Positions 10,245 to 21,480 of a DNA stretch of 64,000 nucleotides are shown piece by piece. Numbering within the stretch: the stretch's first letter is position 1; every line of letters begins with the position of its first letter. This stretch comes from Lactarius indigo. Lineage: Eukaryota > Basidiomycota > Agaricomycetes > Russulales > Russulaceae. The DNA lies in assembly GCA_025766275.1 (NCBI GenBank), contig JAFKAC010000010.1, forward strand, positions 558,001 through 622,000, in the 5' to 3' direction. Below the pieces are notes generated by a model, which was not told where the DNA came from, did not search any database, and saw only the letters and a list, made by a program, of their open reading frames with translations. Made by a program: the position numbers and the translations under genes.

Positions 10245-13200
10245 TCACGATGTACGAGTCGTTCCCCGCCGTGCGTTCCGCTGCCTACCACCTGGGGCCG
10301 CACTGGTTGCCTCCTCGCGCTCAGCGTGATACAGGTTTGACGCGCTGCGCTGCGCAGTCCGCTCGACGATGCTAGTGCCGTCACGGAAGCGCGTGCGAAA
10401 GAGGACGTTCGCGTTGGTGAAGAGGCCCTCCTTGAGCGAGACGACGATGAACTGTGCGCCACGGAAGCGGGTGCGGAAGAGTGTGCCGATGTGCTGCGTG
10501 TGCGACAGGTCGAGCGCCGCGTCGATCTCGTCCAGGATGTACATCGGCGCCGGCTTGAACTGCAGCAGCGCCATGATCAACGAGAGGGCGATCAGTGAGC
10601 GCTGGCCCCCGCTCAGCTCCGTCAGGCTCTGCTTCCACACGCTCCCCAGCTGCACCTTGATCTCCAGCCCGTCCATCAGGTCCTGCCCGTCTGGCGGCTG
10701 CAGCTTGGCGAAGTTCCCCGGGAGCAGCTCCGCAAAGATACCGCCAAAATCCCTGCGCAACAGGAGATTATCGTCAGTTTTTTCGGGGTTGGGGACAGTG
10801 GTGCGCATGCGTACCCGTTGACTTTCTCCCATGTCGTCTTCAGGGCGTCGCGCTTGTACCTGTCCAGCTCCTCGATGGTCTGCTCAATTTTTTCCTTGTC
10901 CTTCAGCACTGTTCCCAGCATCTTCTTCAGGCTCGTTTCGCGCTTCTCGACGCTGGACCAACGTCAATATGCTATGCAACCCTCATATGACAGCACGCAC
11001 GTGTCGATCATGTTCATTGCCTTTGGGTTTACCTTTTTCTTCATCCCCCGCTGCTGTTCCTCCAGATCCCGAGTCCTGTCCTTCAGTTGGGCAATATCGA
11101 GCTTGCTGAAATCATACTGCGACCCCGGCTGGCCGAACAAACTACGGACGGTGCGTTTGCTCAGTTTAGAGCAACAGCAACAACGCAGGACTCACTGGCT
11201 CTCCTCTTTTATCCAGTCGTACTGCTTCTCGAGGTTCGTCGCGCCGGTGACATGGCCTGCCTTTTCCTTTGCGAGCAGCTGTACGTCGTGCTCGAGCTTC
11301 TTGATCGCGAGCTCCGCATCAGCCGCCTCCTGCTTCTTCACCTTGATCACCTCGTCCAGCTCGCGCAGCTCCGTGTCGAACCGCGTGAGCGTCGCGCGCT
11401 CTTCCTGCAGCCGGCGCTCCGCCTCGCCGTGCTCCGCCTACAATGATATAGCGTTGAGCGAGCGAGAGGCGCTCAGAAAACGAGCACGCACCTCGCTCTT
11501 TGCCACCTTGTCCGTAAGCGACTTGAGCTCTTTGCGCATCTTGTCGACTCCTGCTGAGGCATTGGCAAGCGACTCGCGCGCCGAGGTGATGTCCGCCTCA
11601 AGTTGTTCTGTAAATACGACGCACAGATCCTTAGTGAAATAAAGGAATCACTGAAATGAATGCACGGACCGAGCTCCAGCATTGCGGTCTGCATCTCCTT
11701 CTGTTGCGTCTTCAAGCTCACGGCCTGCTTCTGCAGCGCCGCCTTTTGCTTCTGAATGCTGGCCTGCGTGAGGAAAACACGTTAGCATCGGGGCGCGGAC
11801 GAAGGCAGAAACGGATGGACCTTTATCTCCCCCGTCTTCCCCTCCTTGTTGTTCTTGAACTCGTCCATGTCCTTCTCAAGCTTCTTGATCTCTGCCTTCG
11901 CCACCACCTGCTTCTCCTGCGCGGCCTTCACCGCTGTCTCCATCTCTCTAATGGACTGGCGGAGTTGTTCGACTTGCGTGCCAATCTGATAAAATGCATT
12001 TCTATTGACAAAGAAAATCTCAATGCGAAGAAATGAGGAGGGACGCACCCGTGCAGCATTGCTACTCCCGACCTGCTCCTCCAACAGGCGCAACTCGTGC
12101 TCCTTGATTTGCAACTCGCGCGTGCGCGCCCTCCATGCGTCTCTCCCAGGACGCGCAGCAGCCTCCTCCCGCTCGAGGGTTTCGAGAGTCCCGCGCGCCT
12201 GCGCAACGCGTTCCTCAGCCCCGCGGAGCTCCTGCGCACGCACGAGCACACCGGATCCACTCGGCGCAGCACCACCGGACATCGTCCCGCTCGGCTCGTA
12301 AACGTCCCCTTCGAGCGTGACGCTTCGCACGCCAACGTTCCGCGCGAACGTCACCGCCTGCGCGGACTGAGCGTCGTCGCAGATCAGCGTGTCGTTGAAC
12401 ACGAACGCGATAGCCTCTGCGACCTCCTCAGGGTACCCTACGAGGGAGAGCGCAGGTCGTACCTTGCCTGGTGCGAGGTGGTTCGCGTTTTGCAATTTCT
12501 GTGCGGGATTAAGTGTCGCGACGCCAAAGGTAGGGGAGCATGGCGCACCTCGGCGGAGAGCTTGAATGCGCGGATCTTGTTTAGCGGGATGAGCGTCACG
12601 CGTTTCTTGATGCCACCGCGCTCGAGCAGGTCCTTGCCTATGCGCTCGTTCTCGACCACGACGTTGTACAACTTTCCCCCTGCGGCGATCTCGAGCGCAG
12701 TGCTCTTCCCGTGGTCCTCGGGTTTCAGCGCGAGCAGCGATGCCACGAGGCCCTTGACCTTGCGCGTGTCAAAACCAGAGGGCGGGGTATAGTTAAAATC
12801 GAGCTGAGACAGCCTCGAGCGCACCGCGTCCCGCTCCTACGCGTCTGGAAATTAAGCTCGCCGTTCTCCTCTAAGAGGGGGAGCCACGCACCTGTGTACA
12901 GCGTATCGCATCATCCTTCGCCCTGCGCAGCGCCTCCTCACCTGCGCCCTCCTTCTCAGTGCTCCATCCCGTCGCGTCCACCTTCTTGTGGAGAATCTCG
13001 ACTTCAGTCCGCATCTTCTTGATGTCGCGCTCGCCCTGGCCTGCCTCACGCTCCACTGCCTTCCAGCGCTTCTCGAGGTCGGTGAGCTCATGCCTGCTCA
13101 TGTCGAGCCGCACGCGAAGCTGCTCCTCCTCCGCGGCCGCCTGTGCCAGCCGCGCGCGTGCGTCGGCAATCTGACCCATGTAGCCCCCGCCCCCGCCGGA

Positions 13201-14602
13201 TGACTGCGCAGAATTGCCAGCAAGGCCGGTGAGAAGCGTCTGCAAGAGGTCCTCAGCTGAGGCAAGCGACGTCTGCGTCGCGGTGTGTTTTTCCTTGACG
13301 GCGTTGTACTCTGCAGTGACAGCGTCCACCTGCGTCTTTTTCGCCACCAGCGCAGCTTCGAGCTGGTTCGTAAATCAGCCACGAAAAGATAAAAAGACAG
13401 AGGGAGAAGCGCACATCGCTGAGCTCATGGGCGGACGTATCACACGCAACCTCTTCGTCTTTGATGGTTCCCTCCTTGATCTCCGCCTGCGTGCGTAGCT
13501 TGACGACGACCTTTTCGAGCTCCTTCGCCTCCTCTTCCATGCGTGTGATTTTCCCGCCCTTCTTCAGCTCGCGATCGCGCTGCGTCTGCACGTCCACCCG
13601 ATTCGCTTCTGCGACGCCGGCCTCACCAGTTGCTCGTTCTTTGTCGCGGCGCGCCTGCGCAACCTCCTGCTCGCGCTCGGTGATCTGCGCATCCTTGCGC
13701 GATGCCTTGGCACGGTGATCGCTCCATTCGTACGCTCGTAGGACGCGAGCAAGACGCTCGAGCTCCGCGCCGGCTTTTTGGTACTGCACATAGGCACGGC
13801 GCTCTGCGCGGAGCGTATCTAGTTTCGGCGTTATTTCCTCGGCGAGGAGCGCGGTAATCTCGTCGACACGCTTTTCCTTTTTCCCCATAGTCTTCTTGGC
13901 TTTGTCCTTCCGTTCTTCGAACATGCGCGTGCCGGCTGCTTCTTCGACCATGCCGAGAATCTCTTTTGGGCGCATGTTGAGCACCTAGGAGGGGATGAAC
14001 AAATGACGAAACGACGGAGAAGAGAGCGAAGGGAAGCGCAGACTTTGGTGATGCGGCCTTGCATGATGAGGAAGTTAGGGTTGTTGATGTTAAGCTGGAC
14101 GCTTTGGAAGATGGTCTGGATGATATTTTGTTGGGCTTTGTGGCCATTCAAAAGGTACTTGGAGATATTTGGAAGAGCAATCTGATGAGAGATCGTCAGC
14201 AAAGAGCGTACTAAGGGAAATAAATGGAAATACCTGTCTTGTCACTGTTATCTGTGCGTAATTCTCCATTCCAGGAGGGCTGTTTTCCCTGTCCGAGTTG
14301 TCAAAGACGATGGTGACCGAGGCCTTTGTGATGCCAGCCTGTCCACGCTTGTAAATGAGATCCTGTTGGTTCTGCGCCCGCATCTAAAAAGAAACGAAGT
14401 TATAGACGCTGTGTGACGTATCCGGACCACGTACAGACGACATGTTGGTGAGACCAAGGACGAAACAGATGGCATCAAGGATGTTTGACTTTCCAGATCC
14501 ATTAAGACCGGTAATGGCGTTGAAGGATGAGTCCCATCCAGTGATTTGGGTCCTCACAGGGTAGGATTTGAATCCCTCGAGGATGAGCTCCTCGATGCGC
14601 AT
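10245..14602 (-). CDS. SMC2: Condensin subunit SMC2
   Basis: ATPase subunit of condensin, which compacts mitotic chromosomes with SMC4. The start [14 protein letters not shown] is the classic SMC N-terminus, with Walker [10 protein letters not shown] at residues 32-40. After the first intron comes the SMC2-type [16 protein letters not shown]. Then follow the N-head QGRITKVLNMRP and the first coiled coil. The hinge contains [19 protein letters not shown] and [21 protein letters not shown]. After the second coiled coil come the signature LSGGQRSL, Walker B with D-loop ([16 protein letters not shown]) and a basic tail. About a dozen short introns interrupt it, and the exon frames join consistently where checked. 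The total is near the usual 1,200 residues. The promoter region (14603-14995) is shared with the divergent DUF262 gene. Confidence 0.95.
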
Positions 14603-14995
14603 GTTCTTGCCGTTGCTCGACCGCTCGTCCGTCGTCGCGCCCGTGTCAAACGCGACCACGTGAGCATTGCGTGACCAATCGCGTTGTCGCAATATTTTCT
14701 CACGGAGATGTCCGATAACGCCGCCAAGGGAGACTGGTGGTTACTGCACCCGGACGTCGAACCGGCAGCTCAAATAAGGATTGTTTTTTGTATTGTGCAA
14801 CGTCTCTCGAAAGAGCCCTCTTGGCACTTCCCAAGACTTTCACTCTTCTGGACTGTTGTGGGTCGGGGGCGTGGCAGAGCTGTGTCAGATCAATTTACGT
14901 AATGGCGGAGATTCGTGGAGAGGCATGTGGGAGTCGACTCATCACCTCATGCATGCTGTCCCTGCGCGCTAGCCTTCTCACCGACTACTCTCGAC
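14603..14995. promoter_or_regulatory. Shared upstream region of SMC2 and the DUF262 gene
   Basis: A 393-bp gap between two divergent start codons, the only place for both promoters. No individual element can be assigned from sequence alone. Confidence 0.45.
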
Positions 14996-17900
14996 ATGTC
15001 GTTCTCTGATTTTTACGCCTCAGATCTCTCAGATATTACATCCTCGTCCGAAGAAGACGACGCACCCCCCACAAAAGTCAAAAAGCCGAGCGTTAGAAAA
15101 CCGAGGCCCGATCAGAAACAACCATACACCATTACGCAGGCACTCAGACCGCCACGCTCAACCTCCTACTCCGTAAGATCTCTATACGGTATCCGTTCAT
15201 TCCTTTTACCTGTATACTTGCCACTCACAGTCCTCCCCAGAACAAATTGTCGATGGGGGGATCAATCTGGATCCAGACTACCAAAGAGGCACGCCTCTTT
15301 CTCCTGTCGTGCCTAATGGAATCTCATCCTACCCGACTAGACGTTGTCTGGGCAGAAACAAAACAAATTGGTCTCATCGATTCTGTTATTCGGAACTACT
15401 ATATCCCCCCCCTCATCTTCGGTGAGCCAACTTCAACTATCTATCCCGCATCTTCAATATCTCAAATATGCTCGAAAGCTGTATCTACTTCCCAGGACGG
15501 GAGTGAAACTCGCATTTGCATTGATGGAAAGCAACGTTTGACTTCGATACAAAAGTGCGTTTCCTGCGCGACATTATATCTGTACCGTCTCTTACTGCAT
15601 GCTAGGTTTATGGATGGGCTTGTAAGTAATTATCTTCATAGCATATACGCCGGAAAGGTCTAGGGTGCGCCATAGTGGCAAACTCCTCCGGCGGTGGGGA
15701 GCCCGTGGGATCTCGGTCCCGTTGGTCCACCTGCGGTGCTGTTTGCCATTCTGGTGTCCCTATGTCCGTTTTACTGACATCAAAGCATGGGCACTTGTAG
15801 ATTCCACGTACGTCTTTTTCTCTGCTAGGCTGGCCTTACTATCCAGTTCTGATCATGAGCGATCCTTGCAGATAGAGACCAGTAAGCTCCTATTTTTTCG
15901 AATTAATCTGAATTACGATTTATGTGCAGTATCACGGCAAAACGCTACTGGTGGAAGAAACATGGGGCGAATGCAAAGGCCCTTCTACCAAAAACGCTGC
16001 AGCAAGCTTTTGCAAATAAACAGATTGTATGCGTCGAGTATGACGGCTTGACAAGTGAACAAGAGCGTGAAATTTTCCAAGTTTGTTCCCTCTTTTCCCT
16101 TATACGTCCGTTCACCAACGAGTGCCTCCAGCGTGTCCAGCTTGGTGTGGCGCTTACTCCTGCAGGCATGTAACTAACAACACGATCTACCTACTAATCT
16201 GACACACAGCAGAGCGTATGCAAGCCATCTCGGGACCTTGGCCTAACTTTATCCGTGAAATTCAGTCACAGGTCCTGGGCGACGACGGCTTTGGCCATTC
16301 TTTTGAATGGGGTCGTACCCGCGGGAAGGACTTCCACGGGCTAGCTTCTATCGTCTACCTCCTAGAGCAACTTCCGGCGTGCAGAATACCCCCTACCTCG
16401 GCAACCATGGACAGGTGGCTGACGCGTACAACTCCGGTACCCCATAAGCTGCGTACTGGCATACTTGACACGTTTCGCGTGTACCTCGTTCTTGTTCGGG
16501 AGAAGGACTACAGTAAACCCTTCGCCCAGCGCGTCTCGCCGATTGAGTTTGTCATGATCGGGGTGATGATATACGTGAAACGTGAAACGCTGAGTTTGAC
16601 TCAGCTCAGCCACGCGGTGGAGAAGCTGCGCGCCGATGTGCGTTCGAGGGAAAGGGATGTGCGCACCAATGGAAGGACTACCAGACTACTTTTCAAATTC
16701 ATCATGGAGAAACTGCCAAAGCTCGCCCTGCGCAGTGACGGGCAGGGCGACAAGAGCGCACAGTCGGTGCTTCCCACACTTCCCCGTTCACTGGCTTCGA
16801 CGCCGGCCTCCGCACCTCTGGTGGGAAGTGAGTCTCAAGCAGCTGTTGCACCTGGGTCGGCTTCTGCGCCACATAAACCGAGGAAACGCAAGCGTCAGGT
16901 GGAAGATGACGATGACAGCGACCCCTCTGAGCCCGACGGGGGCGACGAAGACGAGTACGTCCCTTCACGACGGCGTTATACTCGCCGCGCGTCCGACAAA
17001 GCCGCACTCCAACCCTCCCCATCCGCCTCCCCTCTCATAGCTCCAGCTTCAATGCCTGGGTTCGTGTCCACGTCTCCTCGGATGCCTGCCAACGCATCAA
17101 CTGCGTCTAATACGCCGACCCCATCGCTGACGGAGACGAGGCCTACACCATCTCACCTCGTCGCACCCTCTGCTTCTACTTCTGCATCTGTGCCGCCCAC
17201 CCCAATCGTGTCTGCACATTCTTTGCCCTTGGTTGGGATAAGGCAGTTGGGCGACTCCCCGCACCCCCTGTCGCATGTAGTACAATCGGATCAGCCTGCT
17301 CTCGGCACCGCCGTTGCGCCGATCGACCTCGATGCGCTGGAAAAGCTGCAACAGATCCTCACGTTTTCGGCTGGTATCAATGCCGTTTCGAACACGGCCC
17401 AGCAGCAGCAGCAACAACAGCAACAGCAAATGCAGCAGACTCTGCAGCAGCAATACCAGACTCAGTCTCAATTAGCACAATTGACGTCAATGCGGCAGTT
17501 CCAGTTGCAACCAGAGCAGCAAGACCAGGGCAACCTCGGGAGGGTAATGGCGTTGCAACAATTGCAGTCTCTTCTCGCGATGCATCCTCCACAACAGCTT
17601 CAACAACTGCAACAATTAGCTCAGACACAACAAGGACAAGCGGCCTCAACCACGGTCCCTTTCGCTGTTGCGCCGCCGCAGTCCCCAGTCATCAAAGCGG
17701 AATACATAGAGCCTAGCCTCAAGTCGCCTCACGGGTGGCAACCGGCGCGGCCCCCACCGCCCCGCCTCGAATATCGAAGGGGCCGATCGCGCTCGCGTTC
17801 TCGTGAACGCGATTATGACCACCGTGGTGGGAATGGCGGAGGTGGCGAGTGGCGAGAATATTCCCGCCACGGTCCTCCTTCATATCCACCTCGATCTCGT

Positions 17901-18458
17901 TCTAGATCTCGTTCCAGGTCCGAATCGAGATCGCGTAGAGCGCGCTCGCCCCCCCGCTCACGCCCCGCCGATCTGCGCTCACGCATTCGCTCGCGTTCGC
18001 GTTCTATTTCGCCGGAACGCGGGTATCACAATGCGGTGAAAAACTCTCATCGTGGATGGGACCAACAGCAGGCTCGTGTCATACCTAGCGGCCCCCGTCA
18101 GGGACCTGGACCTGGACCTGGACCCGGACCCGGACCTGGTTTTGGTGGGGGCAGCGCACCAAACGGCGCTGGGAGGAGGCCCAGTAGCCCCTCATCTATG
18201 CTTATTTCTGCGTCATCCCCTGCGGGTATCGCTCGCAAGTTTGAATTTACACGCCGTGAACAGTTCGGGGAGTTCGGGGGTGAGCAGCGACCAATGGCAG
18301 CACCCGGCGTTCCATTCCAAAGTAATCGTGGTCGTGGTCGCGGTCGCGGTCGTCCCCGCGGTCGTGCCCGTGGGGGGTTTAGAGGGACTGCACCAGGGAC
18401 TGCGCCAGGAAGTGTGCAAGGGAGTGTGCAAGGGAGTGTGCAAGGGAGTGTACCTTGA
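14996..18458 (+). CDS. DUF262 (GmrSD N-domain-like) protein with long disordered RS/RGG tail
   Basis: Starts MSFSDFYASDLSD with an acidic-Ser patch. Spliced exons then give EQIVDGGINLDPDYQR, DVVWAETKQIGLIDSVI and IPPLIFG, followed by CIDGKQRLTSIQKFMDG. This is the DUF262 core (ParB-like, also the N-domain of GmrSD nucleases), with the D-G-K-Q-R-L-T-S motif intact. ITAKRYWWKKHGANAK and the E-Q-E-R-E-I-F-Q element follow, then a helical region (16218-16730). The rest of the last exon, about 550 residues, is low complexity: acidic DDDDSDPSE, Ser/Pro/Ala-rich, a polyQ run at 17400-17430, RSRSRS blocks (17785-18010), alternating Gly-Pro from 18101, RGRGRGRPRGRARGG and four G-S-V-Q/P units. It includes about seven introns in the first 1.2 kb. 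The tail suggests a nuclear, RNA- or chromatin-linked protein. Its activity is unknown, and an HNH-type nuclease C-domain is not visible. Confidence 0.8.
18101..18148 (+). repeat. GGACCT hexamer repeat coding for Gly-Pro
   Basis: Direct repeat of about eight near-identical hexamers, in frame in the DUF262 protein tail, giving alternating Gly-Pro. Confidence 0.8.
18412..18455 (+). repeat. 12-bp tandem repeat at the end of the DUF262 gene
   Basis: About four copies of GGAAGTGTGCAA/GGGAGTGTGCAA, in frame as G-S-V-Q units just before the stop. It is prone to length change by slippage. Confidence 0.8.
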
Positions 18459-19480
18459 TATGCATACATGTTTGTGCATCTGGATTTCTTGTGCGTTCCT
18501 TTCTTTTTTGCTTCTTTTTTTACAGATGGCGAGGTAATTGACTGTCTTTGTGCAGAAACCGTGTAATCAATTTTCGTTTCTCAGATTCCTTCAACCCACC
18601 ACCCACGTACTCGTTGTGCAGTTCTTGACATGCATGTATGTATGGGTTGAACTTGTACGTCCTTGTCATTTTTATTTCGTTTTAGAGATGGAAAGGCTAA
18701 TTAACTATCTCTGTGCAGCAAACCGTATAATTCTTGTTCCCTCAACGCCTGTTTATCCCACCAATACTCGTTATTGTGCAGCTTCTGTTTTAATTGCACC
18801 GGTGGGACTATTCAATTTGTTTGTAAAACTTGTCTTGCTCTCACCCAATATGTGTCACAGTTTGTTTCTGTTCTATTTTTTTTTTGCTCCCCTTCCGTTT
18901 CCTGTGCTCCTCGTTTCCAAGGGCCAAAAAAATACGATGCGCCCATACCTTAACCATGCCAGTGATCAACTCGTCGTGATATGCCCATCTCCACTGACAT
19001 TTGATTACCGTAACTTTATGGCACCTTGTTCTCTTGTATCCGAACTACATGCGAGTTTCTCTCGAGCCACGCAAGATAGAAAACCACCAAAAAAAATTAT
19101 TTTATCATTCGAGCATGGCCGAGTGGGAACGACAGTAGCTGAATAAGTGACAGGGAACGATAAAGGAAGAAGAGGTCTATCTCCAAGTTTACCGCACAAG
19201 AGGAAAGACAAGTGGCCAAATAAAAGCAGAGCAAGGGAGAATGGGAAAGCAACAACGAAAAGGAAAGATTTCATGCCATCATCCAATGGCATAGATATCG
19301 TATATGCACGTCCTAGTTAGATGAGCGCTTACCGGTCCTTGCCTGAGGTGGTGCAAGGTTCTCAACTTCAAATAGTCGTAGCAGTGACAACAGCAGTCGC
19401 AGGGTCAAACTTGCAGATGAGGGAAATACACATCGAGTCTACTAGATCGGAGGAGTGGCAATGAGTTAGTCAAAAAGAAA
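18459..19480. other. 3' region with an imperfect duplication, no gene
   Basis: Contains the 3' UTR of the DUF262 gene. A segment at about 18515-18630 recurs at about 18675-18790; both copies share an AGATGG..AGG.TAATT core and a GTGCAG.AACCGT.TAAT core. The long plus frame across it (18538-19146) changes character repeatedly and looks like chance. 19059-19290 matches 21039-21290 and belongs to the F-box segment duplication. Confidence 0.5.
18515..18790 (+). repeat. Imperfect direct duplication, two units of about 110 bp
   Basis: Unit 1 (about 18515-18630) and unit 2 (about 18675-18790) align through TTT-rich starts, AGATGGC/AAAGG.TAATT, CTNTGTGCAG.AAACCGT.TAAT and .ACTCGTT.TGCAG. It lies directly after the DUF262 stop codon, probably in transcribed 3' sequence. 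Confidence 0.6.
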
Positions 19481-19489
19481 GACGTGCCG

Positions 19490-20790
19490 AAGTTGTGCAT
19501 ACACGCACAAAGCAAAGCTTTATGGTCCAATCAACACATATCATCTAACAGCGCACTGCACATCTATATCAACATCAATACGAAATAGGCGTCGTCGTAT
19601 CAATCACGTACCTCCATTGTTCCTTCACGCCCAGTCCCAACCCTTGCCGTCCTTATATTGCCTACCATCCTCGCTGCAGAACCCTCGCCCTCCACCACCA
19701 CGAGAGGGAACCCCAGCGCAGAGCATGAGCATAAGCCTTCGGTTCGGGCTCTGTGGTTAAGCAGAGCCCGCAAGACGTGGTGCTGGGCCATAAATAAGTG
19801 GCACAGGTTGAGCTCGATCATCGATCACCAGTCGCGCAGCTACGATCTACGCTGAGTCGAAGTGCAACTGTTTCCCTGGGGACCTCTTGAGGATAAGTAT
19901 GCCACGGGCTGGGCGCGTCTGCACTGTCGCCTCGTGACGATGGCCGAAATGGAAAGGCGTCCTGCTTGTCCTCGCTGCATCAAAACGTCGTCATCGTCAT
20001 CTTCATCGTCAGAGAAAAACGTGGTCAGGAAAGGGATAGTCCGATGTCCTCCTCAACAGACAGCCCTGCGATATCTGTGATTTCTGCGGTAATACCATCT
20101 CCATTAGTATTCCCTCTCGACACGAAAGGAAACGAAATAAGCGGGAAGATGGGCATAATCCGGGGTGGCAGCTTCTCAGTAGAAAAGCCTGGTGTCAATA
20201 TGAGTCATCAAGCCGATATATGCGACGAGCATCGCTAGCAACTCGCCCAACTCGAGGGGTTGCTCCTGTACATTAACCCTACCATTCTCGTCGAACCAAG
20301 CCAGATGCACACGAGTGCGCAGAGAAGGCCGTACAATAAGACGCGCGCAAGCCAGCTGGTGCTGCGGGGGCCGAAAATGGGGGTGGGCGCATGCAGGCAG
20401 GGCGAAGAACGGTGGGCATATCGAGTGTGAGCGCAGAGGATGGGACCGATTGCAATGGGGAACGCAAGTACATCGTACGGAGCGACAGAGAGGCCGAGAT
20501 GACGTAGATTGCTCTTTTCGGTGTTGCTCCATCATCGACGGGCCTATCCGCGAGGGGCCCACAACGGGGGCTGGGATGAAGACGGTAATAGGGAGGGTGA
20601 TGCAGTGCGAACATTTGGGGGCACATTCTCGGGCTCAGCACAGGGGGCAAGCGACTTTTGCATGGAGGAGTGCTTGCAAAGTAGCACATGGGGGGAGGGT
20701 CATCGGAGAAGGTAGAACTGGTACTCCGAGATTACTCAAATTGGTGACCCTGGTCTTGAAGCATAGTCAGAATGGCTGAGGGAGAGTTGC
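19490..20790 (-). pseudogene. Truncated F-box protein pseudogene, copy of the gene at 21481-24055
   Basis: Minus-strand frames here align with the middle and end of exon 1 of the neighbouring F-box gene. Examples are ALLNHRARTEGLCSCSA versus its ALLSFEGLRPCSA, IELNLCHLFMAQH versus IELNLRDLLMTRH, and GRVNVQEQPLELGELLAML versus GRVDVQKQPVEWDGFLAKL. The 5' part with the F-box is missing, the acidic middle is largely deleted, several frameshifts and stops are present, and the later exons are lost or degraded. The downstream flank (19059-19290) also matches that of the intact gene, so a DNA segment was duplicated and then decayed. Confidence 0.8.
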
Positions 20791-21480
20791 ATGCCTGGAG
20801 TTGGCCAGCGAGAGGAGGACTCGCGGTGATAAGATCTTGCTTGACCTTTTGTTTATATTGCTTGATGCCGTGAGATCATTTTCAAAAATGACTTCGAAAC
20901 TGGAACAGGGTGCTATCATTGCGGGATTCTTAGACCATCGAACTAGAAGCAGGCAATGGGAGGGTTACTAAGACAAGGTTAAATTCCACTTAAAACTCAC
21001 TTAGATTTAACCCTTCTCTGCACTTTAAATAGTGCTAAGCTCGAGCCACGCAAGATAGAAGGCATCAAAGGATGTTCCATTACTGTTCAAGCGTTCAAGC
21101 ACAGCACAGTGGAATGTAGCTGTTGGATAGATAGGTAAAGGAAAGGATCAAGGAAGAAGAGATTGTCTCCAAGTTCATCGCAAAAAACATAAGAAAAATC
21201 ACTAAGAAAACTGGGGAGAAGGGAAAGGGGAAAAAAAAATTCGAAGAAAAAAGACATTAATCCGAAGACTTCGTGTCATAAATGATACAAAGGCATAAAT
21301 GCTTTGTATATATCCTGATCAGTACGTCTCCTCACCTAAAAGTGTCAAATCTTGGTGGCGGCAGGTTCATCACTTCATATAACACAACCAACCGTGATAT
21401 CTGTCCCGACAGGGGACAGTGTGAGGGTGGGTTGTTAGCACAGATTTGTAACCGGGACGGGTAGGTCATTACCTCAATTT
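20791..21480. other. Spacer between F-box pseudogene and F-box gene
   Basis: No gene recognised. 21039-21290 is the intact gene's copy of the flank also seen at 19059-19290 (both start CTCGAGCCACGCAAGATAGAA). A/T-rich with several A runs. Confidence 0.45.

Noticed and set aside
10818..11642. 274-codon plus-strand frame
   Set aside because: It is antisense to SMC2 coiled-coil exons; the Ser/Arg-rich content is the shadow of Glu/Lys/Ala codons.
17097..17471. Leu-rich minus-strand frame looking like a signal or membrane segment
   Set aside because: The Leu run is the reverse complement of the CAG repeats coding polyQ in the DUF262 protein.
18538..19146. 202-codon plus-strand frame downstream of the DUF262 gene
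   Set aside because: It crosses the two duplicated units and T-runs, has Cys/Phe/Leu-rich chance composition and resembles no family.
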